The notes under the pieces are model-generated. The model saw only the letters and a list, made by a program, of their open reading frames with translations. It ran no database searches and was not told where the DNA came from. 64,000 nucleotides of DNA. Source: CAZGDV01 sp964524995. Its GTDB lineage: Bacteria; Chloroflexota; Dehalococcoidia; SZUA-161. Positions within the stretch are counted from its first letter, which is position 1, and each line of letters begins with the position of its first letter. A program made the position numbers and the translations under genes. Where the stretch lies: NCBI GenBank assembly GCA_964524995.1, contig CAZGDV010000003.1:1-64000 (forward strand), given 5' to 3'. This document shows positions 1-8,416 of this stretch, piece after piece.

Positions 1-1
1 C

Positions 2-808
2 GTCGATATCATTAAGAGGTACTTTCCTGGGATGGCCATAAACGTGTCTACGATAGCTCATGTCGACTCCGTGTCCAAAGCGAGATTCTGGGAGGCTATG
101 GGTGTAGACCGGATAACACTCGACTTCATGATGAACCGGGATTTCGAGTTCCTGAAGGCTGTTCGAAGTGCGGTGGGATGCGGCCTGGAAGTCATAGTCC
201 ATGATCTTTGCCTTTACGGGTGCCCGTTTCGATACTACCACTACAATACGATGGCACATGCCTCGCAAGATGTGGAAGAGGTAAACTCTCTCAAGCATCA
301 GCTCGCTGCTTCGTATCCGCTGCTCAAGTGCAACCTGATAAGGCTGACCGATTTCTCCGAGATCATCAAAATCAGATGGATAAGGCCCGAGGATGTTGGA
401 TACTATCGCGACTTGGGCGTCGGCCTCTTCAAGCTCGTAGAGAGGGCAAGGCCGATGAGAGAGCTCCTGTCATATGCGCAGGCATACGCGGACGGGTCCT
501 ATGGCGGAAACCTGCTCGACATAATGCCGATACTTCCGGCTGGAATGACGGAAGCAGGGTCCTCCAACAAGGAATTGCCCATCTACTTGGACAACAACAA
601 GCTCGACGGGTTCCTGGAATACTTCAAGACGAACAACTGTCGAACCCAGTGCCATGAGTGCAGCTACTGTGGTAGGGTGGCCGAGGAGGCCATTACGGTG
701 GTAGACCAGAAGCAACTGGACGATCACGTACGTTTCCTGAAGGAGAAGCTCAACTCCATCACTGATTGGGAGGCGGTAATCCATGACACGTGCCGCGCCA
801 CGTTCTAG
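2..808 (+). CDS. U32 family peptidase-like protein, 5'-truncated by the window edge
   Basis: The reading frame is open to the first base of the window (it reads VDIIKRYFPG before the first internal Met at 32), so the true start lies upstream. The segment GMAINVSTIAHVDS followed by a GVDRI strand is typical of the U32 peptidase/collagenase-like TIM-barrel family. A HDLCLYGCPFRYYHYN stretch and a C-terminal Cys cluster (CRTQCHECSYC) match the cysteines that in some U32 proteins (UbiU, UbiV, RlhA groups) hold an iron-sulfur cluster. Family membership is well supported. The substrate is not: U32 members act in proteolysis, RNA hydroxylation and ubiquinone hydroxylation. The gene is followed by the liv operon on the same strand after about 310 bases, and no functional link is evident. 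Confidence 0.75.
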   Translation, partial: VDIIKRYFPGMAINVSTIAHVDSVSKARFWEAMGVDRITLDFMMNRDFEFLKAVRSAVGCGLEVIVHDLCLYGCPFRYYHYNTMAHASQDVEEVNSLKHQLAASYPLLKCNLIRLTDFSEIIKIRWIRPEDVGYYRDLGVGLFKLVERARPMRELLSYAQAYADGSYGGNLLDIMPILPAGMTEAGSSNKELPIYLDNNKLDGFLEYFKTNNCRTQCHECSYCGRVAEEAITVVDQKQLDDHVRFLKEKLNSITDWEAVIHDTCRATF

Positions 809-878
809 AGGCCGTAGGCATGTGAAGCTGTGTGGTGCGTAATGATGTGGCTCGACCTCTCCTTGGACGGGTGCTGGT

Positions 879-1101
879 GTGAATAGGCGGACTCTGGTAG
901 CTGTCTGGAAGGTCAACGTCCCCCTGGGGGCGTGGATGTATCTCCCATTGTGGGTTGGCGCTATTACTCTCGGGCTTGACGGCAAGCTGGGGTTTCGCGA
1001 TCCTGGGCTGCGTCATCGTCGTGTTGGGGGGCCTGATGCTCCTCAGAACGATCCAGCTCTTCGGGTCGAAGGCCGTCAGCGCTCGCTTGCAGGAGATGTA
1101 G
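879..1101 (+). pseudogene. Possible small membrane protein with a frame interruption
   Basis: Two short frames read like halves of one small membrane protein. A GTG-started frame at 879 gives MNRRTLVAVWKVNVPLGAWMYLP and then becomes non-hydrophobic. Another frame, readable from about 955 to the TAG at 1099-1101, gives LALLLSGLTASWGFAILGC followed by a second very hydrophobic stretch and ends in FGSKAVSARLQEM. Together they would make a protein of about 74 residues with membrane segments, ending 18 bases before livK. A one-base indel or sequencing error near 950-960 would join them. The second frame alone is also open as a 48-residue ORF from a TTG at 955, but no convincing ribosome binding site precedes it. 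I do not recognise the family. Confidence 0.35.
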
Positions 1102-1119
1102 ATAAAAGGAGGACCAGGG

Positions 1120-2310
1120 ATGAAGACAAGAATACTGCTGCCCCTGGCGATTCTGGTGCTGGCTGGCAGCCTCGTCTTGGGGGCATGCTCGACGAGTGAA
1201 GACGAGCAGACCATCAAGATCGGAGTGCTGGCTTCCCTCACCGGCCCACTGGCCCAGGAAGGCATCGAGCATGTCATGGGCATAGAACTGGCCCTTGACG
1301 AGGTCGGTTATGAGGTAGCCGGCAAGGAGATCGAACTGATAACGGAGGACATCGGCGTAGACCCGGGCCTTTGCCTGACCAAGGTGAAGAAGCTCAATGA
1401 AGTGGACAACGTTGATCTGGTTCTGGGCCCTTCAAGCGTTGGTCAAATCCTGGCTATTCGCGACTACATCGACGAGAACGAGTTGCTGACGATATCTCCC
1501 ATGTGCCCTACGCCGAAGATGACAGGGGAACTATACACGCCGTACTTCTTCCGCTCGTCGTACAACTACAACCAGGAGAACGCCCTTGCGGCCTACATAG
1601 CCTATGAGGAGAAGGGCTATCGCAAGGTAGCTGCAATCTTCGTGGATATCGAGGATGGACACGGGAACTGGGAGCCGTTCAAGGAGGTCTTCGAGGGACT
1701 GGGCGGCGAGGTGGTCCTTGAGATCGCCACCCCGATGGAGACTCCAGACTACGCTCCCTATATGGCTCAGATTGATGCGGAGAACACCGATGTCATCTGG
1801 TCCTTCCATCTCGGAGGCGATGCCATACGCTTCGTGCAGGCGCTGGATGAATACGGAATCAAGGATGAGGTGCCCGTTCTTTGCTCGCCTGCCACGGTCA
1901 GCGAGGGTTGGCTGGCACCGATGGGGGACGCTGCGCTGGGAATCGAGAGTACGACCAACTACAGCCCGGTGCTGGACACACCCGAGAATACAGAGTTCGC
2001 GCAGGCCCTTTGGGACAAGGACCAGCAGCGGCCGACCATACCTATTGAGCATGGATATGTGGCAGCTCGAATGGCAATACTCGCTCTCGAGGAGGTGGAC
2101 GGGGACGTCAGCGATTTGGATAGCCTGATCGAGGCGCTGGAGAACCTCGAATTCGAGGCCCCGCGTGGCCCCATCAAGTTCGAGCAACACACGCCTGTAC
2201 AGAATCTGTACCACAGAGTAGTAGAGAGGGTGGACGGAGAGCTGCAGAATACAGTAGTGGGTACCTATCCGGACATCGGACCGGTTTGGGTTCCTGCTGG
2301 TCTGGAATAG
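1120..2310 (+). CDS. livK: ABC transporter substrate-binding lipoprotein (branched-chain amino acid type)
   Basis: Type I periplasmic binding protein that captures the ligand for the livHMGF permease encoded directly downstream. The first 23 residues form a lipoprotein signal with a lipobox ending LVLGAC, so the mature protein is anchored by Cys23. The body starts with IKIGVLASLTGPLA and continues through the two-lobe LivK/Leu-Ile-Val-binding fold (GPSSVGQILAIRDY, then FFRSSYNYNQENALAAYIA). A ribosome binding site AAAGGAGG lies about 8 bases upstream of the ATG. At 396 residues it has the usual family length. The true ligand cannot be read from sequence: members bind branched-chain amino acids, amides, urea or aromatic acids. 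Confidence 0.9.
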   Translation: MKTRILLPLAILVLAGSLVLGACSTSEDEQTIKIGVLASLTGPLAQEGIEHVMGIELALDEVGYEVAGKEIELITEDIGVDPGLCLTKVKKLNEVDNVDLVLGPSSVGQILAIRDYIDENELLTISPMCPTPKMTGELYTPYFFRSSYNYNQENALAAYIAYEEKGYRKVAAIFVDIEDGHGNWEPFKEVFEGLGGEVVLEIATPMETPDYAPYMAQIDAENTDVIWSFHLGGDAIRFVQALDEYGIKDEVPVLCSPATVSEGWLAPMGDAALGIESTTNYSPVLDTPENTEFAQALWDKDQQRPTIPIEHGYVAARMAILALEEVDGDVSDLDSLIEALENLEFEAPRGPIKFEQHTPVQNLYHRVVERVDGELQNTVVGTYPDIGPVWVPAGLE

Positions 2311-2330
2311 GGCGAGGAGGTTAGTCCGTA

Positions 2331-3197
2331 GTGCCCCAGGCTGACCAGCTGGCACTGGTACTCCTCAACGGCGTTACGTTCGGCATGCTCCTGTTCCTGC
2401 TGGCTGCCGGGCTGGTCTTGATGCTCGGGGCGATGAACATCGTCAACCTGGCCCACGGCTCCTTCTACATGCTGGGGGGATTCGTCGGCGTCGCCGTCGC
2501 CGCGAAGACCGGCAACTTCGCGCTGGCTGTGCTGGCTGGCATGGGAGCCGTGGGTTTTCTCGGCCTCGTCGTTGAACGATTCTTCCTGCGATACCTTCGC
2601 GACCAAATGGCGCAGGTCCTCCTCACATTGGGTTTCGTCTACATCATCTCGGACCTGGCCAGAACAGTTTGGGGCTCAGACCCGCTGAGCCTCGCTCCTC
2701 CGTCATTCCTGGCGGGGCAGATAGGGATCGGAGACTCCTTCGAATACCCGGTCTACCGTCTTGCCCTCATCGGCTTCAGCCTGCTTGTATGGGTCGGTCT
2801 CTGGCTGTTCCTGGAGAGAACCAGATTGGGAGCGATCGTGCGCGCTGGGGCGGATGACAAGGAGATGGTGGCAGGCCTGGGCATCAACATCAAAGTGGTG
2901 TTCACTGCGGTCTTCACACTGGCCGCGCTCCTGGCGGGTCTGGCCGGAGTAGTGGGCACCCGTGTGTTCACAGCGAGCCTGACGCTGGACTGGCAGGTTC
3001 TGGGGCTCGCTCTGGTCGTGATGGTGGTGGGAGGGGTACGGAGCCTGCACGGTGTGCTGTTAGGGAGCCTGTTGATCGGCCTGGTGGACAGGATTGGCAC
3101 GTTCTTCGTCCCTGAGCTGGCCATGTTCCTGATCTTCGGAGCTATGGCGCTCGTCCTGGTTCTCAGGCCCTACGGGATCATTCGAGAACATGCATAG
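2331..3197 (+). CDS. livH: Branched-chain amino-acid ABC transporter permease LivH
   Basis: Integral membrane permease, first of two non-identical subunits of the liv channel. It is very hydrophobic over its whole 288 residues, with about eight predicted segments. It carries the LivH signature MLGAMNIVNLAHGSFYMLGG near residues 27-46 and the GLGINIKVVFTAVF loop that contacts the ATPases. The start is a GTG preceded by GAGGAGG. The gene ends 8 bases inside livM, indicating translational coupling in the livKHMGF order. Confidence 0.9.
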   Translation: MPQADQLALVLLNGVTFGMLLFLLAAGLVLMLGAMNIVNLAHGSFYMLGGFVGVAVAAKTGNFALAVLAGMGAVGFLGLVVERFFLRYLRDQMAQVLLTLGFVYIISDLARTVWGSDPLSLAPPSFLAGQIGIGDSFEYPVYRLALIGFSLLVWVGLWLFLERTRLGAIVRAGADDKEMVAGLGINIKVVFTAVFTLAALLAGLAGVVGTRVFTASLTLDWQVLGLALVVMVVGGVRSLHGVLLGSLLIGLVDRIGTFFVPELAMFLIFGAMALVLVLRPYGIIREHA

Positions 3198-4188
3198 AGA
3201 GCTATTGTCCGGCGCTAGGGTGAGATGCGCTGCCTACGTTGTTGGCGGCGTAGTGGTGTTTGTGGTCGTTCCACAGTTCATTTCCTCGTACTACGTGTTC
3301 GTGTTCACCGAGATACTCATCTACGGCATCTTTGCCCTCAGCGTGAACATGCTGCTCGGATATGCCGGGCTCATCTCGCTGGGGCAAGCGGCGTTCTGGG
3401 GGGCTGGTGGATACACTGTGGCTTTGATCACCGTGCAAGCCGGGGTGGACAGCTTCTGGCTCTGCATTTGTGCTGCGGTCGTGGTCGCAACAGTGCTCGG
3501 CGGCATACTCGGGGCCCTTGCATTGAGAACGAAAGGCGTGTATTTCATCCTCTTGACGCTGGCCCTGGCCCAGATGGTGTGGGCGCTCTTGAGTCCTTGG
3601 CGTTCGATCACCGGCGGGACCGAAGGCTTGTATGGGATAGCCAGACCCGACTTGGGACTGCCGTTGTCACTGTCGAGCAGTCTCAGCTTCTACTTCTTCG
3701 TTCTGGTGTTCTTCGCTGTGTCGGCATTCGTGCTCTATAGAGTAACGCGGTCACCTTTCGGTCGGGTCCTGGTCGGGATCCGCGAGAACGAGCAGAGGAT
3801 GCGGGCACTTGGCTACAGCACGTGGCGGTATCTGTACGTCTGCTTCATTGTTGCGGCCGCCTTCGGCGGGCTTGCGGGAGCGCTCAAGGTGTATCAGGAT
3901 GGCTTCGTGAACCCCGCATATGCCAGTTTGAGCACCTCGGCGCTCGTCCTGCTCATGGCGATGATAGGGGGGACGCGCGTTTTCGGTGGGCCTGTGGTGG
4001 GGGCTGGCGTGGTCTGGATCATACGAAGCGTGGTGAGTTCATACACAGTGTACTGGAACCTCTTACTGGGCGTTTTGATGGTCGCTGTTGTGATGTTTGC
4101 GCCGGCAGGTATCGCCGGCTATCTGACTGGGATCGGGAAGAGGTATGGAATACTTGAGGGTCGAAGGCGTCTCCAAACGCTTCGGTAG
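3190..4188 (+). CDS. livM: Branched-chain amino-acid ABC transporter permease LivM
   Basis: Second permease subunit of the liv transporter. It is 332 residues of alternating hydrophobic helices and short loops. The LivM/LivH-family motif NMLLGYAGLISLGQAAFWGAG lies near residues 50-70, and the cytoplasmic coupling segment GIRENEQRMRALGYSTWRY near 200 is strongly conserved in LivM proteins. It overlaps livH by 8 bases at its start and livG by 44 bases at its end, so all three are likely made from one transcript. Confidence 0.9.
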   Translation: MHRELLSGARVRCAAYVVGGVVVFVVVPQFISSYYVFVFTEILIYGIFALSVNMLLGYAGLISLGQAAFWGAGGYTVALITVQAGVDSFWLCICAAVVVATVLGGILGALALRTKGVYFILLTLALAQMVWALLSPWRSITGGTEGLYGIARPDLGLPLSLSSSLSFYFFVLVFFAVSAFVLYRVTRSPFGRVLVGIRENEQRMRALGYSTWRYLYVCFIVAAAFGGLAGALKVYQDGFVNPAYASLSTSALVLLMAMIGGTRVFGGPVVGAGVVWIIRSVVSSYTVYWNLLLGVLMVAVVMFAPAGIAGYLTGIGKRYGILEGRRRLQTLR

Positions 4189-4885
4189 TCTACAGGCGCT
4201 GCAGGACGTGTCGCTGACCATCGAAGACGGTGAACGGCGAGCGATTATCGGGCCGAACGGTGCCGGGAAGACAACGCTGTTCAATCTGTTCATGGGGGAT
4301 ATGCTGCCTTCAGCCGGTCGGCTGCACTTGTTCGGGAGGGATATCACCAATGTCCCATCGCACAAACGTGTTCACCTCGGCATGGCCCGTACCTACCAGA
4401 TCCTGAATCTCATTCACAATGTGTCGGTCCTTGACAACGTACGGTTGGCTATTCAGGCGACAATGCCCTACCGCTTCGGCGTATTCCTCTCCCAGGACTC
4501 GTATCGTGGACTGTTCGCCGAAGCAAGGGGCCTGCTGGATGCCTGGGGCTTGTGGGACAAGCGCAACGATCGAGTCGAGGACCTGTCCTACGGCGAACAG
4601 CGGCACGTGGAACTGATCATGGCCCTCGCGTCGAAGCCCAAGCTCCTGCTGCTGGACGAGCCCACCAGCGGTCTCTCCGAGGCTGAAGGTGCCGAATTCG
4701 TCAAACGAATACGCGAACTCGGGCGGGAGACCACGCTGGTGGTCATCGAGCACGATATGGACGTAGTGTTCGGGCTGGCTGATATGATCACAGTCCTTCA
4801 TCAAGGGCAGGTGATAGCGGAGGGCTCGGAACAGGAGATCAAGGGAGACATCAAGGTGAGAGAGGTATTCCTGGGTGAGCACTAA
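4145..4885 (+). CDS. livG: Branched-chain amino-acid ABC transporter ATP-binding protein LivG
   Basis: Cytoplasmic ATPase that pairs with LivF to power the permease. It has Walker A GPNGAGKTT, a signature loop LSYGEQR (in place of LSGGQ, usual for LivG), Walker B LLLLDEPTSGLS with the catalytic Glu, and an H-loop VVIEHDMDVVF. The N terminus YLRVEGVSKRFGSLQALQDV is typical. At 246 residues it is full length. It starts 44 bases inside livM; AAGAGG lies immediately upstream. No gaps in the catalytic motifs are seen. Confidence 0.92.
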   Translation: MEYLRVEGVSKRFGSLQALQDVSLTIEDGERRAIIGPNGAGKTTLFNLFMGDMLPSAGRLHLFGRDITNVPSHKRVHLGMARTYQILNLIHNVSVLDNVRLAIQATMPYRFGVFLSQDSYRGLFAEARGLLDAWGLWDKRNDRVEDLSYGEQRHVELIMALASKPKLLLLDEPTSGLSEAEGAEFVKRIRELGRETTLVVIEHDMDVVFGLADMITVLHQGQVIAEGSEQEIKGDIKVREVFLGEH

Positions 4886-5597
4886 CGGCCCCATCCTCCA
4901 GTTAACGGACGTCCATACTTACTACGGAGACAGCTATGTCCTTCAGGGGGTCTCACTGGAGGTCGAGGAGGGTTCTGTGGTAGCGCTCATGGGGCGCAAC
5001 GGCACAGGCAAGACAACCGTCATCAACTCCGTCATCGGCTTCGTGCACGCCAGTCAGGGCACTATCCGATTCCGGGGAATGGATATCACCCGGACCGCTC
5101 CGGATCGAATTGCCCGAATGGGCATTGGGCTCGTCCCGCAGGGCCGGAGGATATTCCCGTCCCTGAGCGTCAAGGAGAACCTGGTCATAGCCGCGCGCAA
5201 GGGCTCTCGGCGCAAGGTACGTTGGGACCTGGATGCGGTGCTCTCGGTGTTCCCTGCCTTGAAGGAGCGCCTCAATTCAAGGGGACATACCCTCAGCGGG
5301 GGCGAGTTGCAGATGTTGGCGATAGCCAGAGCCCTGATGACCAATCCGACACTGTTGCTTCTCGACGAGGCTTCCGACGGTCTGTCGCCTGTCGCTATGC
5401 TCGAGGTGATGCGGGTTGTAGGACACCTCAGACAAGAGGAAGGCCTGTCGGTGCTGCTCGTCGCTCAGAATCCGAAGTTGGCGCTCGACCTGTCCGACTA
5501 CGTGTACGTCATGAGCAAGGGCAAGGTGGCTCACGCGTCGAAACCTGGTGACCTGGTGGGCAACCCTGACGTCATGGCCAAGTATCTGGGGCTGTGA
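4875..5597 (+). CDS. livF: Branched-chain amino-acid ABC transporter ATP-binding protein LivF
   Basis: Second ATPase subunit of the liv transporter. Walker A is GRNGTGKTT, the signature is LSGGELQ, and Walker B is LLLDEASDGLS. The H-loop position reads LLVAQNPKLAL: a Gln in place of His is normal for LivF, but the usual preceding Glu (VEQN) is Ala here, a small departure. The start is a GTG 11 bases inside livG, preceded by GAGAGAGG. It is the last gene of the liv operon. No clear hairpin terminator was seen in the 35 bases before the next promoter. Confidence 0.9.
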   Translation: MSTNGPILQLTDVHTYYGDSYVLQGVSLEVEEGSVVALMGRNGTGKTTVINSVIGFVHASQGTIRFRGMDITRTAPDRIARMGIGLVPQGRRIFPSLSVKENLVIAARKGSRRKVRWDLDAVLSVFPALKERLNSRGHTLSGGELQMLAIARALMTNPTLLLLDEASDGLSPVAMLEVMRVVGHLRQEEGLSVLLVAQNPKLALDLSDYVYVMSKGKVAHASKPGDLVGNPDVMAKYLGL

Positions 5598-5632
5598 CTG
5601 TCCCAGCATCGTTTGCGTTTCCCGTCCCGGTC

Positions 5633-5661
5633 TTGACTAGATCATCTGTTCGCGTTATAGT
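5633..5661 (+). promoter_or_regulatory. Sigma-70-type promoter for the radical SAM gene
   Basis: TTGACT at 5633-5638 and TATAGT at 5656-5661, separated by 17 bases, lie 36 bases before the ATG at 5697. This marks the radical SAM gene as its own transcription unit rather than a continuation of livF. Confidence 0.65.
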
Positions 5662-5696
5662 CAGCATACTCCACTGGACCGCAAGGGTGGCGAACG

Positions 5697-6890
5697 ATGG
5701 ACCGGGTCGACAAACTGCAGATGCTTGTCGGCGGCGCTCAATACGATGTTTGTAGCACGACCGCTGACGTCTCTAGGCGAGGACCCGGGCACACTCGCAC
5801 GGGCGCCATTTACCATGCCGTAGTACCCGGCGGCACGGTGCCTCTGTTCAAAGTGCTCCTGACCAACGTCTGCGTGAACGACTGCGCGTATTGTGCGAAC
5901 AGATCCGCAAGGGACATCCCCCGTTCTACCTTCCAGCCCGATGAGCTGGCCAAGACGTTTATGGACCTGTACCGGAAGCGACGAGTCAAGGGCCTCTTCC
6001 TTTCGTCGGGAGTCGCCCATAATGCGTCACGTACGCAGGAAGATATGGTCAAGGTTGTCGAGATACTGCGCCACCGGCATCAGTTCGATGGATACGTGCA
6101 TCTGAAGATACTGCCTGGTGCCCCCATGGACTGCGTCGAGGCGGGCTGCAGGCTGGCGACGCGGGTCTCGGTGAACATGGAGGCACCGACGGCGCAGCAT
6201 ATGGTGCGCCTCAGTCGCCGGAAGAATCTGCGTGAGGACATTGTGGACCGGATGCGCTGGGCCAGAGACTTGATGTTGACAGAGGAGGGGGTGGTGCCGT
6301 CGGGCCAGACGACTCAGTTTGTTGTGGGAGCGGCCGGGGAGAGTGACCGCGATATTCTTCGCACCAGCGCGGCGCTGTGCAACGAGATGGAGTTGCGGAG
6401 GGTATACTTCAGCGCCTTCAGACCTGTGAGCGGCTCACCGCTCGAAGGTGTCGGTGCCGCGCCGCCTGTGCGAGAGCATAGGCTGTATCAGGCTGAATGG
6501 CTGATCAGGGTCTACGGGTTTCCCATGCAGGAGGTAGAGCTGGCCTTTGGAGAGAGAGGCAATCTGCCCTGGACTAAGGACCCGAAGCTGGCCATTGCCC
6601 AGAGAGAGCCCTGGCTGTTCCCTGTGGATGTGAACACGGCAACGTATGATGAACTGCTTCGTGTGCCGGGGATCGGCCCCGTGTCAGCCGCGAGGATCTT
6701 GGAGGGCAGGCGCGATCATTCCGTATTCTCGCTCCAGCAATTGAAGAAAATGGGGGTTCCCACGAAGCGCGCGCTGCCGTACATTTGGTTCCAGGGTATG
6801 CTTCCGGCGGAGAGGCAAGTAAGCTTCCTGCCGGAGTTGGACGAAGAAGAATGCGACCCCGCGCCGGCCCTGGCCGAGTGCCTGGGTTAG
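5697..6890 (+). CDS. Radical SAM protein with C-terminal helix-hairpin-helix (putative DNA modification/repair type)
   Basis: The radical SAM cluster motif CVNDCAYC (Cys59, Cys63, Cys66) binds a [4Fe-4S] cluster and S-adenosylmethionine. Near residues 325-360 a DNA-binding-type helix-hairpin-helix (VNTATYDELLRVPGIGPVSAARI) follows. The N terminus KLQMLVGGAQYDVCSTT also matches the family annotated as putative DNA modification/repair radical SAM protein, which often sits beside a uracil-DNA-glycosylase-like gene. No such partner lies in this window: the neighbours are livF and a convergent CoA-transferase gene ending 5 bases away. The ATG at 5697 has AAGGGTGG upstream. The family is secure; the reaction is unknown. 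Confidence 0.85.
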   Translation: MDRVDKLQMLVGGAQYDVCSTTADVSRRGPGHTRTGAIYHAVVPGGTVPLFKVLLTNVCVNDCAYCANRSARDIPRSTFQPDELAKTFMDLYRKRRVKGLFLSSGVAHNASRTQEDMVKVVEILRHRHQFDGYVHLKILPGAPMDCVEAGCRLATRVSVNMEAPTAQHMVRLSRRKNLREDIVDRMRWARDLMLTEEGVVPSGQTTQFVVGAAGESDRDILRTSAALCNEMELRRVYFSAFRPVSGSPLEGVGAAPPVREHRLYQAEWLIRVYGFPMQEVELAFGERGNLPWTKDPKLAIAQREPWLFPVDVNTATYDELLRVPGIGPVSAARILEGRRDHSVFSLQQLKKMGVPTKRALPYIWFQGMLPAERQVSFLPELDEEECDPAPALAECLG

Positions 6891-6895
6891 ATGGC

Positions 6896-8374
6896 TTAGA
6901 GCTCGATTTCCTTCAAGCCAGGTGACACGGTCAGCCTTGGCCCAGTAATCGACTGTACGTCGTCAGCCGTCCAGCCGGGCGCTACCTCCGTCAGCAGCAG
7001 ACCTTCTTCAGTCACCTCGATCACCGCAACGTCAGTCACTATCAGGTCCACACACTGCATCCCCGTGAGGGGACAGGTGCACTCCCTGAGGATCTTGGGC
7101 TTGCCGTCACGAGTTGTGTGCTCCATTGTGGCTATGAGCCGCTTCGCGCCGGCAGCGAGGTCCATACCACCGCCAATCGTTCCACCCAGGGGATCGCTGC
7201 CCGTATTCCAGTTAGCCAGGTCTCCCCTCTCCGACACTTGTAGAGCGCCCAGAATCGATATCAGACGGCCACTCCTGATCATGCCGAAGGAATTCAGGAG
7301 GTCCAGGAAAGCCATGCCAGGCGCGGGTCTCCAGAACCGCCCCCCGGCATCGACGTGGTGGAAGGCGGCCTTGTCGATCTCGTCCTCCATGAGCAACGGG
7401 CCGTATCCGAGCACGCCGTTCTCGGACATAAACGTAACCCCTTCGGGCATGTAGAGTGCGCACAGGTTTGGTATGCCGATGCCCAGGTTGACACAGTCCC
7501 CGTCGCGCAGTTCCTTGGCGGCACGCATCGCGATCGTGTCTCGGTCGAGGCACCTCTTGCCGCCGTGTGTGGGCACTGCCTCCTGACTGTCGTCGCATGC
7601 CTGTGGCCGGAAGACCATCTTGCGCGCCAGCTCGATGTCCCCGAGCCTCGCTATCAGCTCCTTCTGCTTGCGATCTGTACCGAGGCCGTCCTGCGGAATC
7701 TGTACGATGCGGTCGACGAAGACGCCGGGCGTAACCACGTGCTCGGGATCGATCTCTCCTGGTTCTACGATTTCGTCGACCTCGGCGATCGTCGCCGCTG
7801 CCGCCATAGCCATCAGAGGCTGGTCGGTTCGGTGCACGCCCTGGTAGACGAGGTTTCCGAATCGATCGGCTCGATGAGCCCGTACGAATGCATAGTCGGT
7901 CCTTATGGGCTCTTCGAGCAGGTAGTCCTTCCCTTTGATGGCTCTCTTCTCCTTGTTCTCTGAGAGCACTGTTCCCACCCCTACGGGGTTGTAGAATCCA
8001 CCCAGCCCCATGGCACCCGCGTAAATCCTTGAGACGAGAGTCCCGTGTGTCGTTAGCTCGACCTCGAGTCCGGCCTCGACGTATTCCTTGACGAAGGCTC
8101 CCGCACCAAGCTGCTGGAAGCCTACGACGGACGATACCAGCTTACCCATCTGTGGCAGAAGGACGGGAGGCATGATGATCTCGTCTTCGTTGCCGATGGG
8201 CAGCGGTACGAAGTTGTGCGTTACGATCGTGAGGTTCCTCGTACCCCGTCTACGGAGCGCTGCTATAAGGTTCTGGGCGGTTCCGGCGAAACCCCAGCAC
8301 TCCATGAATATCGAGGCACCGTCGGGGATGTCGGCTACAGCGTCGTCGAAGCTACTGAACACCTTATTCTTCAT
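6896..8374 (-). CDS. Acyl-CoA:acetate/3-ketoacid CoA-transferase, alpha and beta parts fused
   Basis: Family I CoA-transferase moving CoA between a 3-keto acid and an acyl-CoA. The alpha-like half (about residues 1-245) begins MKNKVFSSFDDAVADIPDGA with the glycine-rich FAGTAQNLIAAL loop. The beta-like half (about 275-490) holds the catalytic glutamate motif MSENGVLGYGP (Glu318). The two halves, usually separate genes in the ScoAB type, are one chain here, as in mammalian SCOT and related bacterial enzymes. The frame extends 18 bases upstream to a TTG, but GGAGGAG placed 9 bases before the ATG at 8374 decides the start. It lies 42 bases after the thiolase gene on the same strand, suggesting joint ketone-body or short-chain acid breakdown. 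Confidence 0.88.
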   Translation of the reverse strand: MKNKVFSSFDDAVADIPDGASIFMECWGFAGTAQNLIAALRRRGTRNLTIVTHNFVPLPIGNEDEIIMPPVLLPQMGKLVSSVVGFQQLGAGAFVKEYVEAGLEVELTTHGTLVSRIYAGAMGLGGFYNPVGVGTVLSENKEKRAIKGKDYLLEEPIRTDYAFVRAHRADRFGNLVYQGVHRTDQPLMAMAAAATIAEVDEIVEPGEIDPEHVVTPGVFVDRIVQIPQDGLGTDRKQKELIARLGDIELARKMVFRPQACDDSQEAVPTHGGKRCLDRDTIAMRAAKELRDGDCVNLGIGIPNLCALYMPEGVTFMSENGVLGYGPLLMEDEIDKAAFHHVDAGGRFWRPAPGMAFLDLLNSFGMIRSGRLISILGALQVSERGDLANWNTGSDPLGGTIGGGMDLAAGAKRLIATMEHTTRDGKPKILRECTCPLTGMQCVDLIVTDVAVIEVTEEGLLLTEVAPGWTADDVQSITGPRLTVSPGLKEIEL

Positions 8375-8416
8375 GTCGCACCGCTCCTCCAAGCGTCCAT
8401 ATGAGTGCTGCGGACC

